This document shows positions 20,100 through 28,166 of a stretch of 53,810 nt of DNA, one piece after another. Numbering within the stretch: position 1 is the stretch's first letter; each line of letters starts with the position of its first letter. Source of the DNA: Trichomonas tenax (Eukaryota; Parabasalia; Trichomonadida; Trichomonadidae). Position numbers and translations under genes: made by a program. The stretch covers positions 1 to 53,810 of the forward strand of contig JALKBU010000261.1 in the NCBI GenBank assembly GCA_023091735.1, given 5' to 3'. The notes under the pieces were generated by a model that searched no databases, was not told where the DNA came from, and worked only from the letters and a program-made list of their open reading frames with translations.

Positions 20100-20940
20100 T
20101 CAAATATTATCACTATTTATAAAGGGATAAAAAGTGAATACACATTTAAGTTTGAATTCTGTGCAAAGTCTATTGGTAATATGATAGATATAAAGTGTTG
20201 AAAAATGATCACAATCTAATCTTTCAAATAAACTAATGATGTAACTTAAATTATTATTGGAAGCAAAATCAATTGTTGATGGACTATTTGCCGCAAAAAT
20301 AGTATTAAACATATTATCAATGAGGACACAATTTGAAACAAACATATGAGAGGTGGCCAAATAATAATATGAATAAAATCCATATCGGCCTTTGTTATTA
20401 ATTAAAGAACAATTCCTATTGTATGCATTACATTCTGTTTCACAAAATATCAATCCTTGATATGTCTCTGAATTATTCACAATTATAGAAAAAAATAATA
20501 TATTATTAGTTAAATCAACTACTCGACCTCGAGTGGCATCATTGGATATCATATTACAAAATGTTATTTCTCCTTAGGACATTGAAAAGCAAAATGGAAT
20601 ATCTTTCACTGCATTGTAAGTGCTGTTGATTGATTTGAGTGATACATTTCGGGTTGTTCTTATATTTGATGGGAAATCTCCCGAACCTTTGCAATAACTA
20701 CACGAGCACTCAATTATTAATCCATTTTGAGATCCAAGTTGTAAACTTTGTGCAGAATAACTTCGAAATTTGTATTTGATTTCATGCATACTGCAATTTG
20801 GAAGTCTCCTTATTCATGAAGAATGCAGTGTTTCATGCATTGATGACTCTATTATTAATCCGATTTGAGAATTAAGAAGCAAACTTTGGGTAGAATAAAT
20901 AAAATCGAAATTGGTATTTGATTTCATGCAAATATTATCA
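20100..20940 (-). pseudogene. beta-helix protein with internal duplication and stops
   Basis: The minus-strand frame 20789-20574 and the frame 20552-20100 are the same frame separated by a TAA (20574-20576): CFSMS, stop, GEITFCNMISN. The product is Asn/Ser/Cys-rich with beta-helix pattern (RNCSLINNKGRYGF and VSNCVLIDNMFN). Upstream, 20925-20830 repeats the same start: one copy begins MKSNTNFDFIYSTQSL and the other MHEIKYKFRSYSAQSL, both reaching LIIE(S/C)S, with a TGA between. A tandem duplication of about 145 bp has therefore occurred within the decaying gene. Downstream remnants may reach 19650. Confidence 0.65.
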
Positions 20941-21724
20941 ACATTAACACTTCACTTTTACCAATAAAATTTCACAAACTATAATACTTCAAGCAGCAAT
21001 GAACTTATTGTGACACTTTTGAATTCAATAAATTCAGTTGTAAAAAAATAGCTCAATTGTATCCTAAATTTTCGACCTTTAAATTTTCTCCATTAAATAC
21101 CATAGCTTTTAGAATGTTCATTTACAGATGTTTATCCATCTCATATAATGCAAACTTTTGAAAAATGTGCTTGCACTATTTTTTGATGCTACGTCGGATT
21201 TAAATCGATTTAAAAACACGTGAAATCATTCCTGAAGAGCAAATAAAAATGAAATTTTTTATCGAAAAAAAGAGGAGATTTATAACAGTGTCTCAATTTT
21301 TGACCCATTAACTTCACGAAAATTTGTCATTTTACAGTGAGCATCATATTTTATACTTTTATCTTTGCAATTGATATACGAATTAAAGACAACATAAAAA
21401 ATAATAATGAATATATTATTGATGAAAAAAAAAAACGAACTAAAATAAACTTCGATTGGGGTTTTCCACTTCCAAATCTATTGTAATCTATAAAGTATAT
21501 ATTTCATGACACAGGTTAAAGTCAATTCTTCTCAAAAACTGAAATATCAAATGTTGAAAACGTATTTTCCAACATAATAAATCTAATTCTAAAATAATAT
21601 ATTATTTTTGCTGGTATATAGAGGAGGGGACTTGTGGGCACTTGAGTGAGGTGATTCGCTATATATAGATTCGCTCTATATATGCGAGAAGTGATGTGAT
21701 TCATTAAGCGATGTCATTTATTAA
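20941..21724. other. spacer
   Basis: No gene seen. TTCGCT(C)TATATAT is repeated near 21655, 21669 and 21725, a small AT-rich repeat directly before the coding relic. Confidence 0.45.
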
Positions 21725-21871
21725 TTTCGCTCTATATATATATTAGACGGTGAAAAAATTAATGATGCCGACTTTGTCCGCATTTCTTACAATGTGTCGG
21801 AGGACTTGTACTCGCAGGGGACAAGGACCACGCACATTGTAAAACTTGGCTCAGTCAAGAACTTATTTTAG
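21725..21871 (+). pseudogene. unidentified GC-richer coding relic
   Basis: From about 21746 to TAG at 21869-21871 the plus frame encodes some 41 codons reading DADFVRISYNVSEDL and then VKLGSVKNLF. GC content and codon choice look like the expressed genes here and unlike the flanks. There is no start codon and the AT-repeat borders it. I do not recognise the protein. The same bases can fold (TTACAATGTG 21787-21796 with CACATTGTAA 21833-21842), but the coding reading is simpler. Confidence 0.4.
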
Positions 21872-22022
21872 TTGATTTGGTTAATAAATGAAATGGCGGT
21901 GATGATATTTCATGTATAACATTCGACCGATAAATTTAGTTATATATATAAAATATAGAAAAGTGTTTTTGTAAATTTTGGTCGATCAATTTTTGAGAGT
22001 TTTATGTTATCGGTTTGTGAAG

Positions 22023-22032
22023 TCACAATAAT
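22023..22032 (+). promoter_or_regulatory. initiator-like element
   Basis: TCACAATAAT, with the predicted +1 adenine at 22025, lies 22 bases before the ATG at 22047 and fits TCA(+1)Y(T/A). Confidence 0.45.
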
Positions 22033-22046
22033 TTTATTTTTCGCAA

Positions 22047-22652
22047 ATGTGTGAGAATAAGTGTGAGTGCTGCTGCTGCCCATTCAAGTGCCTCACGGAG
22101 CCAGAGCAGCTCAAGGCTAAACTCAACGAGCACCAGCGTTACGTCAAGGCTATCCAGGCCATCCTCTTCTTCAGGAAGCCAATCCAATTCGGCATTATAT
22201 TTGCCCTCGTCAACATCCTCTTCTTCATCATCGGATGCTTCCACCTCTCCTTCCTCCCAACAGCCACATTGTTCTTCTTGTTGTACCATCTCGGCAAGAT
22301 TGTCTTCATGTTCCTTGGCGAAAAGATTGTTGATTTCATGTTCCCAGCTGAAGTCCCAGAAGGTGAAGCCACAGAGTCCAACCATATCCGTTCTGCTGAT
22401 GAAGTTGTGGAATGCCTTTCCTGCTGCAAGAAGTGCGCTGAATGCTGCAAGGATGAGGGCCTTCCAATCAAGAAGCTCCTTATCTTCACAGGCCTCTTCG
22501 TCTTCTTCCTTCTCACAGGCACATTCTGGCTCAACTTCGTTGTTGTCAACCTTGCCCTCATCCTTCCAGGCGTTCTCCTCCTCCCACAGGTCAACCCATA
22601 CGTCCTTCAGGTTAAGAACGCTGTTTGCCCATGCAAGCCAAAGACCGAGTAA
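22047..22652 (+). CDS. reticulon/ARL6IP1-like ER membrane-hairpin protein
   Basis: A 201-residue integral membrane protein. A Cys-rich head (MCENKCECCCCPFKC) suggests palmitoylation. Two long hydrophobic hairpins follow, at about 45-90 (FGIIFALVNILFFIIG and the next segment) and 142-185 (LLIFTGLFVFFLLTG and the next), separated by a charged, Cys-containing loop (CLSCCKKCAECC). Paired long hydrophobic segments of this type occur in reticulon-homology proteins, ARL6IP1 and FAM134, which bend ER tubules. The tail is short and basic. Codon use is strongly C-ending and the gene is GC-rich, suggesting high expression. Membership is inferred from topology; exact family needs a profile search. Confidence 0.6.
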   Translation: MCENKCECCCCPFKCLTEPEQLKAKLNEHQRYVKAIQAILFFRKPIQFGIIFALVNILFFIIGCFHLSFLPTATLFFLLYHLGKIVFMFLGEKIVDFMFPAEVPEGEATESNHIRSADEVVECLSCCKKCAECCKDEGLPIKKLLIFTGLFVFFLLTGTFWLNFVVVNLALILPGVLLLPQVNPYVLQVKNAVCPCKPKTE

Positions 22653-23553
22653 GATTTATTTATTATTTAATTAAATAGACTATTTAATGATTCATATTTA
22701 AATATGTCTATCCATTTATTAGCTTAAAATCAGTTTTAAATTTTATCATATTTCTCCAAAAGCAATAAAATTCTCCGCTGACATATATAGAATCATTCAT
22801 GACAACAACACTTAACAATTATATAACTAATAGCATCTTATCTTTCAAGTAATTCACAAAAATTAAAATATTATTAGCGAAAGGCCATTATCTGTAACAC
22901 ACAACAAAACCCCTCCTTAAGGTAATGATTTCTTCAAAAGAATTAGACAATACATCAATTCTTCACCAAGATAGATAATATGATTGGAAGATAACGGAAT
23001 ATCCATCTAAGCTTCACTAGCAAACATATGCCTTCAAGAATAACAGTGAAATTCGGCTTGATTTCATGTCTTTGTGAATGTCATATTTTTAAGATTTTTT
23101 GTCGTGTAAATTTTCACTTTTTGACAAAATTTGTTCAATTAATTGAACTAAAAAATCTGAAACAGGTATAGAAGTTCCTATTGTAGATGAATTGAAATGC
23201 ACATTCATCCAGTTCCATAATATACAACTATTTTGATATCAGCTTAAACAGGAATTGTCCGAACTATAGTTTGCAAAAATTGATTTTTTAACCATAGGAA
23301 TACGTATAAAATATATTTTGTCATTTGATTAACAATCTCAGCATCGAATCAATCTAATTTGATAATCAATTATCATTTTTAGTCTCTATTAACAATGAGA
23401 AAGTTCAACATTGGGCCACTAATGGTGTAGATGCTGTCATGAAACTAATTTTTCGTTTAGATTTTACATAGTTTCTATTTTGAATTAATCAAACATCATT
23501 TTGTTAATATTATGAAATATTGTTAATCATTAAACGCATTTGGTTTATTTAGA
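22653..23553. other. 900-bp spacer between convergent genes
   Basis: Lies between the 3' ends of the plus-strand membrane protein and the minus-strand PLAC8 gene. No gene is supported; about 25 plus-strand codons near 23157-23230 read as protein but end in a stop. Confidence 0.45.
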
Positions 23554-24117
23554 TTATTTATGCACTCCTGAAACTGGGGCTGCGACAACAACTGGTCCGC
23601 TAACGTATCCAACCTGCTGTGGAATGTAGTACGCAGGCTGTGGCTGCGAATACTGAACTTGGGGCTGCATTACTATCTGTGGCTGTGGTTGCATCTGTGG
23701 CTGTGGTTGTATCTGTGGCTGAGGCTCTGGTTCTGAAGGAGGTTGAGAAGCAGCTTTCTGTTTGTCTATGAATTGTCTGTATTTCGATTCTTCATAGAAG
23801 AACTCATTTTCTGGAAGGCCACATCCTCCTTCTTGTATTTCTCTCAAGTCTTGAATTACAGTGCAGCAAAGACAGCACCATATACCCATCAGATCGGCGC
23901 AAATGGCCTTCTCGAAGTGCTTACGCGTGTGAATGATCTGTCTTGTCCAGAATGGGCTTGGAACTGCGCATAACTGCCAGCATTTACCGGGTTCATCCAT
24001 AACTTGAGCTGCGTTATATGAAATGGCACACCATGTACAGAGCGCACCATAGATGCAAGCATTGCAATCGCCGCAGCATCCCAGCATTCCATAGGTGTAG
24101 TGAGGGATCTCAGACAT
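23554..24117 (-). CDS. PLAC8-family Cys-rich protein with Gln/Pro tail
   Basis: A 187-residue protein starting at the ATG at 24117 (MSEIPHYTYGMLGCCGDC); the longer frame begins at a TTG and is rejected. Residues 12-115 form a PLAC8/Cys-rich domain: CC.DC..C.YG..C.WC near the start, then a hydrophobic, Cys-rich segment (MGIWCCLCCTVIQDLREIQ). PLAC8 proteins in plants, animals and protists are membrane-associated; roles range from metal transport to cell-size control, so no specific function is claimed. After about 130 the tail is a low-complexity Q/P repeat (QPQPQ units with Ile, Met and Val), then a Tyr/Val-rich end. Confidence 0.85.
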   Translation of the reverse strand: MSEIPHYTYGMLGCCGDCNACIYGALCTWCAISYNAAQVMDEPGKCWQLCAVPSPFWTRQIIHTRKHFEKAICADLMGIWCCLCCTVIQDLREIQEGGCGLPENEFFYEESKYRQFIDKQKAASQPPSEPEPQPQIQPQPQMQPQPQIVMQPQVQYSQPQPAYYIPQQVGYVSGPVVVAAPVSGVHK

Positions 24118-24717
24118 CGTTGAAAAATAAATCAAACCGTCATTTTAATTTTGAATGAATTTCATTGGATTTGCATTCAAAAGGTCACATAAAAACCGCA
24201 TCACGCAAAACCATTAGAGCGACTACACGGCATTAATATACAAAAAATCAAAAAAATGCATCTATTTATACAGTTGAATGGTTCTCAAAAAATCATTTGA
24301 GAATAATACAAACTATTTGATTTCCATGCGTCTGTGATTAATTTTTTTAACCATTATGAACTTATTGAGAGCTTGATTGATATAATTGAATTATACAAAT
24401 GAATGGTTCGAAAATCATAAATTAGATTATGATCACAGAAAACACTTTTTTAAAGTGATGAAAGTTTAACGAAAATGTGATGTGAAATCAAATTTACACT
24501 TTCAGGAAATTATCATTAGCTATCATAGTCACCATCGAAAATAATTTGGCAGAAAATGATTTGTAATTTTCAAGAAAAATATAATGAATTTTAAATGTGG
24601 ATTGAATCGCTGTCATTAGAAATGTAACAAAAAACAATTTAACACATTTGATGTCGGATTTCGTTGAATGCACTTATTAGAAAAGCTTGAAGTGCACTTT
24701 CATGTATTATTTGGATA
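24118..24717. other. 600-bp spacer
   Basis: AT-rich upstream region of the PLAC8 gene. No copy of the TGACATGTAAA motif and no gene. Confidence 0.5.
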
Positions 24718-25074
24718 AATATCTATGAAGAAAAACTATTTAAATCTTTGGAAAAGGCTGTGTGTCAAAAAATGATTCCGAAATGTATTCAATTTAAACT
24801 AGTCCTATTGCAAAATCATGTGCGAGATATTTTTCAAAACCATTATCACAATGATGAAATATGTGTAAAGTATCTACCTTGTCAATATGGGCCGAAATTA
24901 TCTTATTTTCATCAAATCATTCAATTTCAGGGAGCGGTACAGCCACTGAAAATGGTCACTTTTGGAGCACTTTTTAGATGTTTAGGAGAGGTTCTGGATC
25001 TTCTTGCATACTCATCAAGAACCGGTATATATCCATCTATCTATCAATATGAATTTTGTGGATCAACTATTTAG
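24718..25074 (+). other. open frame, possible relic
   Basis: About 118 codons open, containing EEKLFKSLEKAVCQKMIP and KMVTFGALFRCLGEVLDLL. The composition is more protein-like than the flanks, but there is no good ATG near the start and no domain I recognise. It could be an ankyrin-family N-terminal relic. Confidence 0.25.
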
Positions 25075-25178
25075 AAAGCTATGAAATAAGAATGCGGCGG
25101 TTATAAGCAAAGTACGTTATTGTTTTACTCAATACCCAAATTTTCCTCACGTGCCGCTTTGCGGAACGCTCGGTTCTA

Positions 25179-25203
25179 TTGGGAGGGGCTTCACCCCTCC
25201 CAA
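25179..25203. repeat. GC-rich hairpin
   Basis: TTGGGAGGGG (25179-25188) pairs with CCCCTCCCAA (25194-25203) around CTTCA. It lies in an unusually GC-rich 70-base patch (GCCGCTTTGCGGAACGC just before it) and about 90 bp left of the 25293-25908 element. Confidence 0.7.
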
Positions 25204-25431
25204 ACCCACCCCTGTAAAATCATCCACCAAAACAGAATTGAATGTCACATTTTTTATTTGATTTCTTTGACATTTCAGATGCACTGTTGGTACCGAAAGT
25301 TGTCATGAAAAGTGACATAAAAGTGAATTATCTGACATGTAAACATGAATATTTGACAAATAAATATTTACGTGGCATGTGATTATAAATGATTATTGGA
25401 AGGATGATATCCTATATTTGTTTAAATTTAC

Positions 25432-25635
25432 TTTGAAAAGAAAAATTAAGTGCTTCATTGGCAGTGGTAGCCAAATGCTAGCAATCCAGTCCACAATTCT
25501 TCCTTTCAGACTCTATTTTCGAAATAATCAGCGATTTACTCTACAAAATGCTTCTGAAAGGAAAAACTGTGGACTGGATTGCTAGCACCTTGGCTACAAG
25601 TCCCAATCAAGCATTTAATTTTGCTCTTCAGAGGC
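25432..25635. other. long foldback inside the 25293-25908 element
   Basis: Arms 25432-25495 and 25568-25635 pair over about 64 positions with scattered mismatches. The best block is TGCTAGCAATCCAGTCCACA (25476-25495) with its perfect complement (25568-25587). Inside, TCCTTTCAG (25501-25509) pairs with CTGAAAGGA (25554-25562). The whole makes a stem-loop of about 200 bases, a possible double-stranded RNA source if transcribed. Confidence 0.8.
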
Positions 25636-25885
25636 ATTCTGAAGTGGAAATCTTTGATTTCTTAATGATGGCGTATGAAAGGAAGATCTGTGAGTTTAGC
25701 TACTAACATGCGTGGTAGCTGTGTCAATGTAGTCCTCAGTTCGTCCCGTCAGACGCGATTTTGGAATAAAAACTAATACATAATTTGAATGATTATATGA
25801 CTTTACATGTCAAAAATATTAATATTTTGACATATAAAACTAGAGATTCCGACAACTTTACATGTCAGATAATATCACTTTTGTG

Positions 25886-25895
25886 TCACTTTTCA
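25886..25895 (+). promoter_or_regulatory. initiator-like element in the right terminal repeat
   Basis: TCACTTTTCA, identical to the Nup62 initiator, lies 18 bases after TTTACATGTCA (25857-25867) and points right, out of the element, towards the open frame at 25924. Confidence 0.45.
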
Positions 25896-25923
25896 TGACA
25901 CCTTTCGGTACGTGACATTTTAA

Positions 25924-26217
25924 ATGCAGCACAATCAATATAGCTATTTTGTAGCAAAAATATTTGAACTTGCACAAAATTCTGAAGTGTGTATAATTCT
26001 GAGTAGGTTATACATATTGAAAAGGTCTGGTCGATTTTCAGAACTTATTTGGCCCGTGCGTACTATCAATTATACGCACCATACAAAAAATTCAGTGAGT
26101 TTTAAAATTGAACACGCACTATGGATTATTGATAGGAAAGTAATATATTTTATGACTGATTCTATGGCAAGAGCTATAATGAAGTATATTGACCGTATAA
26201 TGAAACTTCCATTTTAA
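25924..26217 (+). CDS. hypothetical protein, doubtful
   Basis: An ATG at 25924 opens 97 residues, beginning 29 bases after the initiator-like sequence in the element's right terminus. The product is rich in Ile, Tyr and Lys and matches no family I know. If expressed, it would use a promoter supplied by the element. A repeat shared with 9408-9439 follows at 26302. It may be a relic of the same unknown family. Confidence 0.3.
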   Translation: MQHNQYSYFVAKIFELAQNSEVCIILSRLYILKRSGRFSELIWPVRTINYTHHTKNSVSFKIEHALWIIDRKVIYFMTDSMARAIMKYIDRIMKLPF

Positions 26218-26301
26218 CTTTGTCTGCCTATAATAAAAAATTATTGTTATTTTACAAATCGCAAGTGCGTAACGGTTTTGTGTATGTCCAAAAAAATACA
26301 C

Positions 26302-26333
26302 CATTGGAAAATGCGTAAGTGCCGCATACTTAC
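26302..26333 (+). repeat. second copy of a 32-bp dispersed repeat
   Basis: CATTGGAAAATGC.TAA.TGC and onward matches 9408-9439 with two differences in 32. Both copies stay open in the frame encoding HWKM(P/R)KCRIL, so this is probably a fragment of a shared coding family. Confidence 0.6.
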
Positions 26334-27653
26334 TATGGAACTGAAAAAATGGTGAAATTTTTGATTTTTTTTTTCGAAATTAACGGACGCAAAAAGATGC
26401 TCCTTCTGAATCAGAACAGTATTTAATTATAGATATTTCAGTTTCACTTAATAATTTTTTTTTCTACTTTTTTCTTGAAAAAAAACCAGCAGTTAAAGAT
26501 TTTACCCTATCAGCAAGTGTTATTTTCGCAAAACAAGTTGAAAAGTGTGATCTACATACTATGTAGATACCAGTTTGGAAAAATTTTTTCTGAGGCCTAG
26601 ACACTTTTTTCATGAATTTTTATGATGGAATATTGAATAATTCCATATTTTATGCATACTCCATCATTTTAATTGAAAATTTTCTGAGAAAAAATAAAAA
26701 AAGGATAGGGTGATTTTGATTTAATGTATGTATTTTTTATACATAGGTGATGGTATTTTTATATTTTGAATGATTTTCCTTATTTTTTAAATTTAGCTTT
26801 TCGTTGCCGCAGCTGCTTCAACTTTTAGACAAATTTTCCAACAAGAATGGATTTGCCTACTCACGCCTTATATGAGTAACTACAACCAGAGCTATCATAT
26901 CGACCAGTTAGTGTGACCTAAAATCATGATTATCAAAATCACTATAAATCGTCGAGCTACAACTAACAACAAAAATACAACCATTTTCCTACCATAACTT
27001 AGTACTTCGATTGATCATTTTATTTTTTATTTTAATTCAACACAAAAGTCCAAAATTCGGACAATAAATTAGTTAAAAATCACGTAAGCGACCTCACACA
27101 CCAAGTTTGTTCGTCCAAATCTTTTTCTTTGCAAAAATATCGATTCAATCTCAAAAAATAAATCGCTAAGCTATACAATAAACGCGATGTACAATGCCAC
27201 ACTATCAATGGCAATCTGATAAGAGTAGTTTTATTAACTAATACCAAATTATTTTGTAAGTATTCTTTATTGTTTTTTCTACTAGCTTAAGAATATAAAA
27301 ACATATGAGTGTAGGTATATGAATATATCAGTATAGTATTTATGCCAAATTATGATATTTATAAAGATATTGATTCAAGATTGGACGGATTATTGTTAAT
27401 TTAGCAACTAATTTGCGCGGTTTTCGAACCCTCTATAGAAATAGCATGACTATGGGATTAAGCAATTTTGAGTGTTGTTTTTACCCAAAACCTTCAGAAA
27501 TGGTGCAAAAAGTGATAAAACAGCGCAAAAAATGCATAAAGCTGGCGCATGTCAAACCGCCGATCGTAAAAAGTGATGTATCATTTAGAAACATTTGAGG
27601 ACGACTCCAAGCACCATGGCGCTGGTTGGCGATGTTAATTCAATTTTCAATGT

Positions 27654-27686
27654 AGCACCATTTTGCGCCAGGCGCAAAGTGGTGCT
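27654..27686. repeat. 16-bp palindrome with one-base centre
   Basis: AGCACCATTTTGCGCC (27654-27669) pairs with GGCGCAAAGTGGTGCT (27671-27686), with one T-G wobble. It includes two of the seven TGGTGC hexamers in this region. Confidence 0.7.
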
Positions 27687-27988
27687 TCATATAACAAAGA
27701 TTACTTAATTCAGCAAATATATCAAATATTAGCTGGTGCATTAATATGTACTTCGTGTGTGAAAAAAATCCATATAAATACGCGAAAAATGTCAATTTAA
27801 GAAAAGCATAGAAATTTGTAAAAATAATTGTAACTTTTCCTTATCGTTCTACCATTGGTGGAGCCAATGGTGCTGGCGAACCAGGTGGTGCCTAAATTAT
27901 AGCACCATTCTTGCATGTTTTCGACGAATACATTGTAATCACACATATATATCGATGTTCAGTATCACTTTCATAAGCAGATTTAATT

Positions 27989-27999
27989 TGACATGTAAA
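27989..27999 (+). promoter_or_regulatory. recurrent TGACATGTAAA motif
   Basis: An exact copy, same orientation as the gene, 168 bases before the ATG at 28167. A degenerate copy (TTGACAAATTTT) lies near 28134. Confidence 0.4.
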
Positions 28000-28166
28000 A
28001 AGTTAATGCGGAAAAATATATCTAAAATAAAAGATGATTTGGAATATAACTAAGTAGTACTTTATTCCTTATGAAGCTAATCGACCAAACTCAAATCGAT
28101 CAATATGCTTTCACGCCCGTAAAATCTCAAAAATTGACAAATTTTTTATAAAATCAACAATTAAAA

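Larger units (their letters stand above)
25293..25908. mobile_element. TA-flanked inverted-repeat element with long foldback
   Basis: The left terminus 25293-25343 and the right terminus 25857-25908 (reverse complement) match at 49 of 52 aligned positions. They start CCGAAAG(T/G)TGTCATG, run through AAAAGTGACA and finish TTATCTGACATGTAAA. TA borders both ends (25291-25292 and 25909-25910). At 616 bp with no coding capacity it is a MITE-like element; near-identical ends imply recent activity. The core TGTCATGAAAAGTGACA is the same as in the 17568-18888 element. Each terminus carries, pointing outward, TTTACATGTCA followed by TCACTTTTCA, the layout of the Nup62 promoter. Confidence 0.8.
26218..28166. 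other. 1.9-kb spacer upstream of the helical-repeat gene
   Basis: No supported gene; a 61-codon frame at 27413-27598 overlaps GC-richer repeats. The stretch holds the dispersed repeat at 26302-26333, a cluster of seven TGGTGC/GCACCA hexamers at 27611-27907, a palindrome at 27654-27686 and a perfect TGACATGTAAA at 27989-27999. Confidence 0.5.

Noticed and set aside
21787..21842. Structured RNA gene (10-bp closing stem with inner pairs)
   Set aside because: The same bases form a continuous 41-codon frame with gene-like codon use; the fold is weaker evidence.
22051..22674. Ser-rich 207-codon frame overlapping the membrane-hairpin gene
   Set aside because: It is a shadow of the C-ending codon bias of the real gene at 22047.
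27413..27440. GGGTTCGAA-like tRNA T-arm on the minus strand
   Set aside because: No acceptor, D or anticodon arm can be formed around it. I found no convincing tRNA anywhere in the window.
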